From NCBI GenBank assembly GCA_026874595.1, contig CM049306.1, positions 7,997,519 to 8,061,518 on the forward strand: a stretch of DNA of 64,000 nucleotides. Reading direction: 5' to 3'. This document shows positions 1-13,271 of this stretch, piece by piece (position 1 is the first letter of the stretch; every line of letters begins with the position of its first letter). The stretch comes from Sipunculus nudus. Taxonomy: Eukaryota > Annelida > Sipuncula > Golfingiida > Sipunculidae. The position numbers were made by a program, and so were the translations under genes. The notes under the pieces were generated by a model. The model was not told where the DNA came from. It saw only the letters and a program-made list of their open reading frames with translations, and did not search any database.

Positions 1-700
1 ATACATATTTTTCATTCTCTATGCACATGCCAGAATGATGTCAGTATTGCGTAATTGTTTTAAGTTATGGGCCCAAACATAATGCACTTTGTAAAAAATC
101 AAGAAATATATTTACCCCCTTAACAAGGGGATTGCTGAAGCTAGAGATTTTTTGTCAGGGATGTAACATTATTTAATCAAGATTCAATTGAATACCAAAA
201 ATTAGTTCTGAATTTTTCACATTTTATAAGTTATTAGTATAAATATAAAATTAGAACCTTAAATATTGCCCAACTTTGACCATGGCAGGTTTGTTTCCTG
301 AGAGCATTGTTGATATAATTTTCATATCATGCACACATAAGGATTTCATCTTTGTAGTTTAGAAAGCTGAAAGAAATTGGCCAAAAAATGTAGCTTTTAT
401 TAATGTTTTTATGAGACCCTGTCAGACTTTGGCTCTCTCCAGCCCCTCTTGAGTCACCTGTATGTTGACCTTAATGACCTTTCAGCAAATTATGCACACT
501 TGAGGCGAGGCATACACTGGGGCAGCCAGGCAGCTAATGCCCAGCCACAGTTGATCTAGATGTCCAACCCAACTCATCTAGTAGTTGTTTTGAAAAACAA
601 CATAACAATAAACAATAAATTAATTAATTATGCCCCCACAACAAAGTGGCCGGGGCATATAGTTTTACCCATGTCCGTCATTCCGAAATCAAACAGTTGT

Positions 701-1425
701 ACGGACTTTTTTTTCGCAATGCCTGCAGATATTGGCCTGATTTTTGGTGTGTGGGCAGATAATGACCAGTTACAGATTGAGTTCGCGTTTCGTCCCGGTT
801 GACCTACTTTTGACCGTTTTACGGCTCCTATACTTAGAAAATTTCATGAAAAATAGAAATTTTCATGACAAATACACATGTACGGACTTTTTTTCGCAAT
901 GCCTGCAGTTATTGGCCTGATTTTTGGTGTGTGGGCAGATAATGACCAGTTACAGATTGAGTTCGCGTTTCGTCCCGGTTGACCTACTTTTGACCGTTTT
1001 ACGGCTCCTAAACTTAGAAAATTTCATGAAAAATAGAAATTTTCATGACAAATACACATGTACGGACTTATTTTCGCAATGCCTGCAGATATTGGCCTGA
1101 TTTTTGGTGTGTGGGCAGATAATGACCAGTTACAGATCGAGTTCGCGTTTCGTCCCGGTTGACCTACTTTTGACCGTTTTTCGGCTCCTAAACTTAGAAA
1201 ATTTCATGAAAAATAGAAATTTTATTGACAAATACACATGTACGGACTTTTTTTTTGCAATGCCTGCAGATATTGGCCTGATTTTTAGTGTGTGGGCAGA
1301 TAATGACCAGTTACAGATCGAGTTCGCGTTTCGTCCCAGTTGACCCACTTTTGACCGTTTTACGGCTCCTAAACTTAGAAAAATTCATGAAAAATAGAAA
1401 TTTTCGTGACAAATACACATGTACA
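701..1425 (+). repeat. 180-bp tandem repeat, about four copies, core of N element
   Basis: The ACGGACTTTTTTTCGCAATG motif recurs at 701, 882, 1,062 and 1,242, a period of 180-181 bp. Each unit holds CCTGCAGATATTGGCC, a 'gtgtgggcagataatgacc' stretch and the near-palindromic AGAAATTTTCATGA. Units are about 95% alike, so amplification looks recent or homogenised. Confidence 0.85.
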
Positions 1426-2099
1426 GCCGTTTTTAGCCCTCAGCTCATAGGCTGATGAGCTATTGTCGTCACCCAAGCTGTCCGTCTGTCCATCTGTCTG
1501 TCCGGTGTCTGTCTATCCGTCCGTCCGTTCCGCGTCTGTTAACTTTTACCTTGTGAGCGGGATATCTCTAAAAGGATTCACCGTTGGAATTTTATTTCAT
1601 CAGTGAAGATGTATATTGATAAAATCTCGGTCAAGTTCGAAGATGGGTTACCTTGACCCATTTTTCTACATTTTAGAGCTGATTATAGAAAAACACTCAG
1701 AAGTTTATATCTCAGGAACCATTGTGTGGAATTTCACAAAACTTACTATGATCATTGGGACTGATGGTCTGTATGTGCTGCACAATTTTGGTGGCGCCAC
1801 CTGCAATATCTGATTTTTTAATGAAATTTTATCGGATTTTTTCAATTTTGGCCTTTTGTGCAGGATATCTCTAAAGGTATTCAACACAGGAACTTCATTT
1901 CTTCAGTGCTATTGCATTATATTTACAAAATCTTGGTCAAGTTCAAAGATGGGTGATCTTGACCTACTTTTTAATATCACAGAGCTTAGTATAAAAAAAA
2001 ATTTTGGAGCTTATTTCTCAGGAAGCATTTGGTGGATTGTTATGAAACATGGTATATACCTCTCCAATTTAAATTTATAAATGATTATCAACTTTTGCT

Positions 2100-2460
2100 A
2101 ATATTCTAGTTTCGCAATACAATGCTTACGGATACTGGCCTAATGGATAATGACCACTTACAGATCGAGTTCGCGTTTCGTCCCAGTTAACCTATTTTTC
2201 ACCATATGACAGATCCTGAACATAGAAAATTTCATGAAAGACAGAAATTTTCATGAAAAATGCACATATATGGACTTTTTTTTCACAATGCCTGCAGATA
2301 CTGGCCTGATTTTTGGTGTGCTGCTTGATAATGACCCTTTACAGATCGAGTTTGCATTTTGCCCTTGTTGACCTACTTTTGACCATACAACACTTCCTGA
2401 ACTTAAAAAATTTTACAAAATTTAACAAATGTTTCTAATTTGCCCCAGGCGGGGGCATTC
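2100..2460 (+). repeat. Diverged N-core units
   Basis: Weaker copies of the 180-bp unit (CCTGCAGATACTGGCC near 2,290, 'cagatcgagttcgcgtttcg' near 2,161) lead into the N-element 3' end. The stretch 1,436-2,095 between arrays holds GTCY-rich sequence (1,478-1,535) and two related 'ggatatctctaaa' units, the first with a GGTGGCGCCACC palindrome near 1,791. Confidence 0.6.
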
Positions 2461-3501
2461 GTGTCGTTCCGACACATCTAGTTTTTTTTTGGTTTTTAAT
2501 AAAAAATTAAAGAAAATGTATAGAGAAGGAATTTGTTAGTTGATAAGTAACAGGATATTAACTTGCAGTTACTGATGATGTAAAAATCTTGTATGGATGG
2601 ATAGAATGTCAATGTCAATGTTATTCCAAATAACACCATGCAGTCACCTATGGTATTTTTCAGTTCAATTTTAATGATAAAAAATAAATCATATTATTCA
2701 TTACTAATCATTAGGGATCATATGAAGGAAATTAAAAAAGATGCAGTTGATAATATTAATATAGATTCCTGCTGTGTCTAGTGTGTAAATTGATGTGAAA
2801 GTAGTCCAAAGTGAATATACTACATTTATTTTTTATATATAAATAAAAGCCATAAAACCAGGTACTTATGATCATTATTTAAATTTGTGAAATTTGTTTA
2901 TTCTGGATTCTCAACATCATTGTTTGGCTAAAACTGAATAAATACAAGACCTGGTGCGAATGCTTTGCAAATGTATTTAAATACGAATATGAACATGTAC
3001 TGCATTAACAAATTTTATTGCATAAGAATGGGAATTCAGGTAAAAATGAAAGTGTTTGAATACCAGTGCAGATACTTTCAAAATGTATTCATGAATGCAT
3101 TCATGAATATATTCTAAAATATTATTTTATAATCATTTCAGTTATATTTTATTTTTAAAAAATATGATTTTCTTATTATTTTTTTCATAAAAATTATATT
3201 GGCACAATATTTGTTAATAAATTTTAATAAAAAGTTAAACTCTTTTATTATATGTGCTGCTTATAAGTTTTATGGCCAAGTCAAAATCTGTGTGACAATA
3301 GCACTCCATTTGTTAATAAAATAAATGAAATCAATCCTCTTCCCTGTCTCCAAAGATACTATCAAATTCATACATAAGCTAAACACCAACAACTCATAAT
3401 ACAGCTTATATTTATTACCACACAAAACCAGCATGTGCCTCATTCCCTAATATTTTTTTATCATATAAAACAACTGAGCGCCGTGACCCATGGGTCCCTT
3501 G

Positions 3502-5206
3502 TTTTTGTGTTGTGTGCACCCATGCCAGAATTTCAGCAGTGATGTTTGTTTAATTGTTTCTTGTTCTAAGTGTTTAGTACTTGCATTGTTTATATACATG
3601 TTACACATGTTCTTGAAAAGTAACGGTCCCGCATTGAAGCATTATACCTGGTGTAATCTCATTGCACAGGCTCGCATTAGGCCTGTAGGCTTTGTTCATA
3701 TTTTAACGAATATTTTTCTATTTTTTTACTATAAATTGACAAGAATCATGTCAGTTTCTCACCTGTTATTACATCTAGTGTCCCAAAACCTGGTGTTTTT
3801 ATTGATCACAAGTGGGTGTAACATAGTAAATACCCTGTCTGTCTGTCTGTCTAGCTGTCCATCCACACAAATTGTTTCAGATGATTACTCCAGGTTGGAT
3901 TGACACATGGATTTTAAACTTGACTTGCATATGGCCCACCACTAAAGCAAGAACCTGTATGATTGTTGGGTCATGAGGTCAAGGTCACAGGACTCACTTG
4001 TTTAAAAAGATTATGGCTGTATCTAAAGCCAAGCTTTTCATCCCAAACTTTTTTGGTCACAAGCTCATTGAAGACCATCATTCTTAATAATTTCTTGAAA
4101 AAATCCTTTTCTAGAATAAACATCCATATAGACAAATTGGGCTGAGCGTCGAGACCCATGGGTCCTTAATTTTTTTCTGATTTTGAGACCGTTTAATGAC
4201 AGCAGTTATGTCAGTTTCTCGACTGTTGTTTCATTTAGTGTGTTGAAACCTTGTGTGATATTAGGGCCCCGCTTGAATAAGTGGATGCCCTTTAGTAATC
4301 ACCTTGTATATCCGTCCATCTGTTCATCTTTCTGTATTTCCGTCAAATTAGTTTCCCAATGATAACACCAGTTTGGATTGACATATCAAATTCAAACTTG
4401 AATTATATATGACCCACCTCTAAAGCAAGAACTCTGTTGATTTTTGGGTCAGAGGTCAAGGTCAGAGGACCCACTTATTTAGATAGATTGTGGATGCATT
4501 TTAAGCCAAACTTTTTATTTCAAAACCTTCAATTTTGCAAATATAGGTGACCTGCAAATAGAAGATCAACCTGATTGATTTTTGGGTCAAGAGGTCAAGG
4601 TCACAGGGGTGATCTGTCCACATATTTGTTTCCAGATGATAACTCTAGGTTTGATTGAAATATTTGTTTCAAACTTGACTAATATATGGCCCATCACTTT
4701 AGTACCGGTATGAACCCTTTTGATTTTGAGGTCAAGGTCACAGTATCCACTTCTTTAAAAAGATAGTGGATGCATTTTAAGGCAAACTTTTCATCCCAAA
4801 CCTTCATCTTCCACATTTTGCTCACCTGCAAATAGCAAAAGAAAAATTTGGAATTTGGGGTCACAAGGTCACAGAGGCCATCTGTCCACATATTTGTTTC
4901 CAATTGATAGCTCCATTTTAGAATGACGAATGGATTATTCTGATTTAAATAATTGAAAATTTGGATTATTTTTTAATGCCTTCTTATTTAAGTTAAAAAT
5001 TTGATGTGTTTTATTATACTTTGATAAACTCATCTCCACTTTCTTCCTTTTTTAATTGACGTGCATATTACAGTCGCTTAATTCAGATACCAATACAAAT
5101 ATGTTATCATTGTAGGGTAACTGTTGCTACATTTTCTTATGTAAAGTTTTATAAAAATATTCTCATAATCAATTTCAGCTGAGCGACTTGACCCACAGGT
5201 CCCTTG
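3502..5206. repeat. E/F-family fragments with two further E-type 3' termini
   Basis: E-like ends recur at 4,141-4,166 (CTGAGCGTCGAGACCCATGGGTCC) and 5,178-5,206 (CAGCTGAGCGACTTGACCC, then CCTTG), all in plus orientation. Between them lie F-type units with GGTCAAGGTCACAG and a possible hairpin GGGCCCCGCTTGAATAAG..GCCC (4,264-4,290). GTCTGTCT runs at 3,834-3,852 mark the microsatellite part. No gene is seen. Confidence 0.55.
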
Positions 5207-6600
5207 TTTGTGGTTGTGGTCACTTATTTTTGAACCCTTAGTAAGTATCAGAATAGCAAGACTAATTAGAATATTTTTGGAGTGGCTCCCAGCTGTCCTT
5301 TTAGAAATATCAAATATGTGATTCAGCGTATTGGTTACAATAGCTCAAATATACATAAAAATATTATAGAAATATCAGATCTGCTGTTGGAACAACAAAC
5401 CCAAATAAAGTGTTGACAATTTTATAATTTATTGTACTTGGATGCCTGTCATCACAACTATGTTATATAGTCATTGTGTGTTATCTATTCTTCTTGTAGT
5501 ACCAGTATTATGACTTAGGGTAAATATAAAGAAACCCTCTTGTACTGCGCATTATATTTCTGTTAAAAAAATTAGTAGGCCTAATGCCTGTCTGGTATTC
5601 CAGAACGTATTATAGTCCTCCAGAACTCATGTCAATCTAAAGCATTAATAAATGAAGGTATTGTATCATTTTGATTATTTGGGAAAATACTTGAATAGAG
5701 TCGGAATGGCATGTACAATTTCAGTTTGGTTTAATCCCTCCTCTGTACAATTCCTTAACAGAAAAAGCAGTAGACCGACAAACAGTCAAGTAAGCCAGGC
5801 TTATAGGGGATGGAAGATATAATTGTCTTCTGTTACTTTTTTTGCCTGGTACATGCACATTCACCAGCTTGCTTGCCTCATCCCCATATGTTTAAAGTTG
5901 ATTTCTCAGTGTGCGGTCTTAGAATAAATCTGACATCACTCTTGCATAAATAATACTCATGTCTGAGCATTAGTGGTTAAATGACAGCACAATTATGGAA
6001 TTATAAAAACAAAAAATAGTTATAATAGGCAGATTTTTAAAAGATTATTCAATCCTGAGGTTTATCTTGTTATGATCTCACCAGCCCAATTGTATCTTGC
6101 AAACTCCATATGACAAATACTAGCTTGCTGACTGATTTTGAAATAAATTTTCATAACATGCTACCATGAAGTTTTCATTCATTATTGTAAGGTACCATAT
6201 TAAACCGTTTGAACTGTTTCATCATTATCTGAGTCATGGTCAAAGCTAGGAAAAATTAAAATATAATGATTTTACATTTATGCTAATAATTGCTAACAAA
6301 ACATTTTGACCTATTTTTTTTGGTAAACAAATCTCAATATTAAGTTACATATTTGGAAGAATGCCTTCCAGCCTCAACATTTACCATGTAAGTTGGGTAA
6401 ATATTTTTCCTGATATCTTAACCTTATGTTTGGGCCCATTACTCCAATAAATTATGCGATAAAGATTTAATTTTAGGCTTGTACATAGGGAACATACAAC
6501 GAAATAGTTATGCTAATTATGAGCAAAACAAAACCAGTTTTTTTATATCAGGCAGTCTTGAAGTGTAGAAAATGGGATTTTAATGGAAAATGGAGATTAA
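5207..6600. other. No recognised feature
   Basis: AT-rich sequence without long frames or obvious repeats. The part at 6,330-6,480 ('tttgggcccattactcc') resembles a decayed E segment in reverse orientation. Confidence 0.5.
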
Positions 6601-8985
6601 ATTATAAAGGTTGTGACAGGAGGATTTTTAGCGAACCTGTGAGCTTCTGCGGATGTGGTGGCGGCCGTCTTCTGTACGTTTACCCATACTAGCTCAAACA
6701 CGGCAGGAGCTAGCATCACCAAATTTTATGCCAAAAATCAGCATCATAATTATCTTTCAGATTTTGCTTTTTTTTTTTTTTTTTGCTATCTGCATTAACT
6801 TAGATTTTATGCAGAAAAAGCTAAAAAAAAAAAACTTTTAAAATCTTCTCCAAAACTGTCCTGCCAAAGTGTTCAATATTTCACAGATATAACCCCATTA
6901 ACAGTCTTCTTCAAATCGGTTCGAATGGTTCCAGTTTGGTGAATTTCGGCCGAGTTACAGGAAGCTGAACTTATTCATTTGGCCAAAAAAGGATACTAAA
7001 ATTACAGTCTCAGAAACGGCAGGAGCTATCATCATTTAATTTATGCAAATGTTGGTCACATGAGTCATATTTGAAATTGAGGTAGTGACGGCACATTTGC
7101 ATCAACCTTTTTTGTACAGGGGCCCATCGGTCATCAGTACATTAACCCATTATTTCTCGGGTACTAGCATTACCAAATATTATGCAAAAATCATTCGCAT
7201 GTCAAATGTTGTTTGATTGAGCTTGTTGTGTCCACTTGATTCATCTAACATTCAAAGGGAAAATAGCTACACAAAAAACTTTGAAAATCTTCTTATTGAA
7301 ATCATTCAGCCAAATTGTTCAATATTTCACAGAAACGATCCCAGGGATGAGCCCTCTCAAGTTTGTTCAAATGGTTTTGGGTCGATGAATTTTGGCTGAG
7401 TTACAGGAATTTGAACTTAGTCATTTTGCCAAGTAAGCATACTAACATAATCTCAGAAACGACATGAGTCATGTGACCAAATTTTGTGCAAATGTTGGTC
7501 ACACGACTCATATTTGAAATTGAGTTTTTTTTTTTTGGCGCCACCTATATCCACCTGTTTTTATGGGGGGGGGGGGGGGAACACGTAACTTTAGCCGCTT
7601 TTAGCTTCTACATTAAAATATTTCATGATGAAACTATTAAACTGAATGGTTTAATTTTTCACAAGAAATATCCCAGGGTAGTATTCTCTCAATTGAATAA
7701 GAACAGATCGAGTTCATTGATTTTTTGTAGAATCATAGAAAATTGAAGTTGGTCTTGTGGCCAGGTTTGCTTATATAAAACTGCGGGCTGCAACAATCTT
7801 CTTCTGCAAAACTGCTGTTTCATATTCTGTTACATTGCTCAACAAGCAGGGCTGTACAGACAACATAAATAACTTGTTTCCATATCCACCTTATGTGTAA
7901 GATAAATCAATGAAAACAATATATCTGTATTCTGATTTTGCTTTTATTTGGCATCTTTTATTATTCTAAGCATTTTTAGTGAACCTGTGAGCTTATGCGA
8001 TAGTGTGGCGTCGTCTGTCGTCCGGCGTCAGTACGTCTTGAAAACGGCAAGAGTTAGCATCACGAAATTTTATGAAAAAAATTAGTCAACTAAAAAACTA
8101 TCGGATTTTGCTTATTTTTTTGCTAATATATGGATTTTATAGAGAAAAAGCCAAAAAAAAAACTTTAAACGGTGAATTTTGGCTGAGTTACAGGAAGTTG
8201 AACTTAGACATATGTCCAAAAAAGCATACTAAAATGACAATCTCAGAAACAGCCGGAGCTATCATCACCAAATTTTATGCCAGTGTTGGTCACATGAGTC
8301 ATATATGAAATTCAGGTATTGGTGGCGCCACCTGCATTGACCTCTTTTTGCACAGGGGTCATTGGTCATCCGTACATTAACCCATAATTTCTCAGGAATA
8401 GCAGGAGCTACCATCCCCAGATTTTATGCAGTAATGTGTCACATATGAAATGTTGTGGGATTCAGCTTGTTTTTGTTTTTTTTTTTTTCGCTATCTGCAT
8501 TTACTTAGATTTTACAGGGGAAAAGCTGCAAACATTTAAAAGTCTTCTTCTTGTAAACGATCCAGCCAAATTGTTCAATATTTCACAGAAATGATCCCAG
8601 AGGCAAGCCCTCTCAAGTTTGTCTAAATAGTTTGCATTTGAAGAATTTTAGCGGAGTTACACAAATTTGAACTTAATCATTTGGCCAAGTAAGCATACTG
8701 ACATAGTAATCTCAGAAATGACAGAAGCTAGCATTACCAAGTATTGTGCAAATGTTGGTCACATGACTCATATTTGAAGTTGCAGATTTCGTCGTGCCAC
8801 CTACATTGATCTGTTTTATGGGCCAAAACCTCATAATTTTAGCCTCTTTCAGCTAAAAATGTTTATGATGAAACTGTCAAGTTGAATTGTTCAATTGATC
8901 AAAAGAATTATCCTAGGACATGGTTCTTTCAATCCTATCAGAATAGATTGACCCCGCTGGCTGTAATTAGTTCAGGGCCGAGGCT
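6600..8985 (+). repeat. L-family repeat cluster
   Basis: Two related starts, AGCGAACCTGTGAGCTTCTGCG (near 6,629) and AGTGAACCTGTGAGCTTATG (near 7,978), are each followed by units about 'cggcaggagctatcatcacc', 'ggtggcgccacctgcattgac' and 'gaattttggctgagttacagg'. The same family occurs in reverse at 14,880-17,170 and 52,480-53,090. Low-complexity runs include G at 7,566-7,579. The small ORFs are not supported. Confidence 0.65.
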
Positions 8986-9478
8986 CATTAAAAACAGCTC
9001 AAATGTTATTAAGGTGTGTCGAGAAACCAACCTGTAACTACTAAACCGTATATTAAGTTTGTTTAGGGAAACTGTCTTGATAAGGGTATCTTTCTCCAGT
9101 TAATTAAAAGTCGAGTCGTAATCACCTGCTCAACCAACAAGGGACGCTTGTAGGTTGCCCCCTTGTTTCAGTATAAAAGGCAGGGATGTGCCCAGAATAA
9201 TTTGAGTGCCGTTTATGTTGCTAATTACTTCCATATAGGAGGAAGAAGGAACCATATTCAGTTTCTCACAGTTAAAATCTGAAGAAAAAACATAATATTC
9301 TACTGTTTTACGGCACTTTGGCCCCAAAATTAACTGTGACCTTTCAAATATATTCAAAATTCACGTCATCATGCACTAACCAATCATACATCGTTTGGCG
9401 CGTCATGATTTCACAGAATTATAGTCTTTTATACAGTTACAAGGTGGCGCAACCCTAGCGGCTATGTTCACTACTTTA

Positions 9479-9814
9479 GGCCAAAAAAAAAATAAAGGTA
9501 TGGTTCTCAGGCACTGCCCGCATCAATTTAAACTCCCGCATCAAAAATTTTTATTTTGATTTTCAATAAAAAAAATTCCGATTTTGAGCTGCTGCCGCTC
9601 CGACATTTCTTTCAAGAAGTTAAACCATACAATTTCCTTTGTTTTGTAGTGCTTTTACTTATTTAGCAAAATAAAACTGTTATTTTCATGCTTTTCCCTT
9701 ATCATTTGACATTTTTATCGAAACGTACCAAAAATTTTGAAATAAAAAAAGCGACCGCCCGCATTGATTTCTAAAAAAAGTGCCTGAGAACCATACCTTT
9801 TTTTTATTTTGGCC
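9479..9814. mobile_element. PIF/Harbinger-like MITE, 336 bp
   Basis: Terminal inverted repeats of about 36 bp: left 9,479-9,515 begins GGCCAAAAA and contains GGTATGGTTCTCAGGCACT. Right 9,779-9,814 is its near-perfect reverse complement, with AGTGCCTGAGAACCATACC. Both sides are flanked by TTA (9,476-9,478 and 9,815-9,817), the 3-bp target duplication typical of PIF/Harbinger. The inside is AT-rich with two CCCGCAT motifs and is non-coding, so the element would need a transposase supplied from elsewhere. Confidence 0.85.
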
Positions 9815-9938
9815 TTAGTGGCAAATTTTATTCATTAACATGACTAAATACGGCACAATGTGAAAGAGTACCTTCTACTCAATATTCTTTTTTAAGCGGC
9901 ACTGGATGTCATCTAACTTGGCACACATACACGTAATT

Positions 9939-12900
9939 TTTAGCTCAGCTGACTATAATTCATCTGAACTATAGTCGTCCATTGTCCGTCGTCCGTCCGT
10001 CTGTCGTGCCGTCCGTCCGTCCATCTGTCCGTCCGTCCGTCCGTAGATGTGGCACGTTTTGAAACCGTAAGACCTAGGAATCCAAAATTAAGCATAATGT
10101 TAGATGTCCCCAAGATCTCCTACCAAGCCGAAAACTATATCTTTGCGACTTCTTTCCTTTGAGAAATTAAGGAAAAACCTCAATTTTTTATTAAAAACCT
10201 ATTTTCACACTTCAGGACTGCCTAATATCGAAACCACTCATCTGTTTTTCCTCATATTTACCATAAATATTCCTCTACATAGTTCCTATGTACATGCCAG
10301 AAATTATGCCTGTATTATATAATTTAAAAAAGTTATGGGCCCAAACATAATGCATTTTGTAAAAAAATCAGGAAAGATATTTGATCACTTAACACAAAAC
10401 ATGTTAAAGCTATGGACTTTTTTCCAGTAATATATCTTTAAATTATCAAAATTAAATTGTATACCCAAAATTAGATCAAAATCTGTTAAATTTTTTAAAA
10501 TATTAACAAAAATAAAAAATTGGTACCTTAAATTTTGCCCAACTTTGACCAGGGCACGTTTTTTTCCTGTAAGTACTGTGGATCTAATTTTCACAGCATG
10601 TACAAATAAGGATTTAATCTGTTAAAATCTGAAATTTGAAAATAAAAGCTGCAAATTAGGCTAGTTATTAATTTTTTTTTAAAGCTCGTTGTATTCCCGT
10701 ACATTGTCAAGCAGTCCACTGTGGTCACTGTTGGTCATTTAGTGCAGCTATCTCTGCTCCCAAGGTTGTTAGCATAATGTTAGATGTCCCCAAGATCTCC
10801 TACCAAGCCGAAAACTGGGTCTTTGCGACTTCGTTCCTATGAGAAATTAAGGAAAAACCTCAATTTTTTATTAAAAACCTATTTTCACACTTCAGGACTG
10901 CCTAATATCAAAACGACTCATCTGTTTTTCCTCATAGTTACCATAAAAATTCCTCTATATATTTCCTATGTACATGCTAGAAATTATGTCTGTATTATAT
11001 AATTTAAAAAAGTTATGGGCCCAAACATAATGCATTTTGTAAAAAATCAGGAAAGATATTTGATCACTTAACACAAAACATGTTAAAGCTATGGACTTTT
11101 TTCCAGTAATATAACTTTAATTAATCAAAATTAAATTGTATACCCAAAATTAAATCAAAATCTTTTAAATTTTTTAAAATATTAACAAAAATAAAAAATT
11201 GGTACCTTAAATTTTGCCCAACTTTGACCATGGCACGTTTTTTTCCTTTAAGTACTGTGGATTTAATTTTCACAGCATGTTTTTGTTAGCATTTTGTCTG
11301 TTAACACCAAAAATTTGAAACCAGTTGATAAAAAAACTGTAGATTTTATTCAAGTTTTCAAACACCATGTAACATATTGTTTACATCAAGCTAGTGTTAT
11401 GCAGTTTGCAAAAGCTCAGCTCCCCACCTTCAGCTCTCAGTTCCTAAAATTTGGCATACAATTAGATGTCACCAAAATCTCCTACCATGCCAAGAATTTG
11501 GTCACTAGGACTTAATACCTTCGAGACATTAATGAAAAACTTTCATCTTTCCATTAAAAACCCATTGTTACACTTCAAGACTGCCTAATATCAAAACCAC
11601 TGATCTGACTTTAATCATATATGATATACATATTTTTTCTGTACATTCTCTATGCACATGCCAGAAATGATGTCAGTATTGCGTAATTGTTTTAAGTTAT
11701 GGGCCCAAACATAATGCACTTTGTAAAAAAATCAAGAAATATATTTACTCCCTTAACAAGGGGATTGCTGAAGCTAGAGATTTTTTTGTCAGGGATGTAA
11801 CATTATTTAATCAAGATTCAATTGAATACCCAAAATTAGTTCTGAATTTTTCAAATTTTATAAGTTATTAGTATAAATATAAAATTAGTACCTAAAATTT
11901 CACTCAACTTTGTCCTTTGCACGTTTGTAACCTGTGAGCACTGTTGATATAATTTTCATGTCATGCACACATAAGAATTTCAGCTTTTTAGTTTAGATAG
12001 CTGAAAGAAATTGGCCAAAAATTGTAGCTTTTGTTAATGTTTCTATGAGACCATTTCAGACCTTGGCCCTTTCCAGCCCCTCTTGAGTCACATGTATGTT
12101 GACCTTGTTGAACTTTCAGCAAATTATGCATGCTTGGGGCGAAGCATACACTGGGGCAGCCAGGCAGCTTATGGCCAGCCACAGTTGATCCAGGTGTCCA
12201 ACTCGACTCATTTAGTAGTTTTAACCAACAACATAACAATAAATTAATAAATTTTTATTGGTTTTTAATAACAAATTAAAAAAAAATAGAAAAGAAATAT
12301 GTTAGTTTATAATAACAGAAAATTAACTTGCAGTTACTGATGATATAAGAATCTTGTATCGATGGATAGAATGTCATGTATTCCAAATAACACCATGCAG
12401 TCACCTATGGTATTTTTCAGTTCAATTTTAATGATAAAAAAGTAAATCATATTATTCATTACTAATGATTGGGGATCATATAAAGGAAATTAATGATAGA
12501 CAAAGATGCAGTTGATAATATTAATCTAGATTCCTACTGTGTCTAGTGTGTACATTGATGTGAAATTAGTCCAAAATGAATATATTACATTTATTTTTAA
12601 AAAATATAAATAAAAGCCATAAAACCAGTTACTTATGATCATTATTTAAATGTGTTAATTTTGTATATTCTGGATTCTCAACATCATTGTTTGGTGAAAA
12701 CTGAATAAATACCAGACATGGTGCGAATAATTTGCAATTGTATTTAAATACGAATATGAATATGTACTCCATTATAAAATTTCTTGCATAAAGAATGGGA
12801 ATTCAGGTAAAAATGAAAGTATATGAATACCAGTGCGAATACTTTCAAAATGTATTCATAAATGCATTCATGAATATATTCTGTAATATTATTTTAATAA

Positions 12901-13271
12901 TCATTTCAGTTATATTTCATTTTAAAAAATCATAAGATTCTCTTATTGTTTTTAATAAAAATTATATTTGGGACATATTTGTAATTTTTTTAATAAATAG
13001 TTAAACTCTTATATTATATGTTCTGCTTATAAGTTATATGGCCAAGTCAAAATCTGTGTGACAATAGTACTCCATTTGTTAACAAAATAAATTAAATCAA
13101 TCCTCTTCCCTGTCTCCAAAGATACTATCAAAATCATATATAAGCTAAACAAAAAACAACCCATAATACAGCTTATATTTATTACCACACAAAACCAGCA
13201 TGTGAATCATTTCAAAATCATATTTTCTTATTATATATAACAGCTGAGCGCCGTGACCCATAGGTCCCTTG
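9939..13271 (+). mobile_element. E-family Helentron-like element, full length with internal duplication
   Basis: The 5' end is TT then a 31-nt hairpin (9,941-9,971: outer arms TAGCTCAG/CTGAACTA, inner TGACT/ATTCA, loop ATA), followed by a CCGTCCGTCC-rich microsatellite (9,979-10,043). The 3' end is CAGCTGAGC (inverted copy of the 5' arm GCTCAGCTG), then GACCCATAGGTC and CCTTG at 13,271. Length is 3,333 bp, or about 2.65 kb without the internal duplication, close to the 2,597-bp copy at 56,312-58,908. No transposase frame is present. Confidence 0.8.
10090..11285 (+). repeat. 680-bp offset direct duplication inside E
   Basis: The segment around 10,090-10,620 recurs at 10,770-11,285 with few changes. 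Both hold 'atgttagatgtccccaagatctcctacc', a matching 72-codon open frame (offset 680) and 'tatgggcccaaacataatgca'. A third, diverged version follows at 11,440-11,990. Confidence 0.75.

Larger units (their letters stand above)
628..2481 (+). mobile_element. N-family Helentron-like non-autonomous element (copy 1)
   Basis: It starts TT-ATGCCCCC with a hairpin (arms ATGCCCC 630-636 and GGGGCAT 652-658). It ends with the inverted arm GGGGGCAT, then GTGTCG-TTC-CGACAC (2,461-2,475), then ATCTAG and host T. The 5' core is a tandem array. The element lies inside E copy 1: the uninterrupted E sequence at 12,235-12,265 and, reversed, at 57,300-57,360 shows the site before insertion. Length 1,854 bp. The small ORFs inside it have no recognisable product. 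Confidence 0.75.
1..3501 (+). mobile_element. E-family element, 5' end cut by window, interrupted by a nested N element
   Basis: From base 1 the sequence matches the inner part of the copy at 9,939-13,271, for example the 'tatgcacatgccagaatgatgtcag' region and the stretch after 11,640. It resumes after the insertion at 2,482 and ends with CAACTGAGCGCCGTG, the palindrome GACCCATGGGTC (3,485-3,496) and CCTTG at 3,501. No coding capacity is seen. Confidence 0.75.

Noticed and set aside
3490-3903. 137-aa ORF starting at an E 3' end
   Set aside because: It translates repeat DNA including the GTCT microsatellite; related repeats elsewhere do not keep the frame.
9979-10043. GTCC microsatellite as a stand-alone feature
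   Set aside because: It recurs at the same place beside the 5' hairpin in several families, so it is better read as part of those elements.
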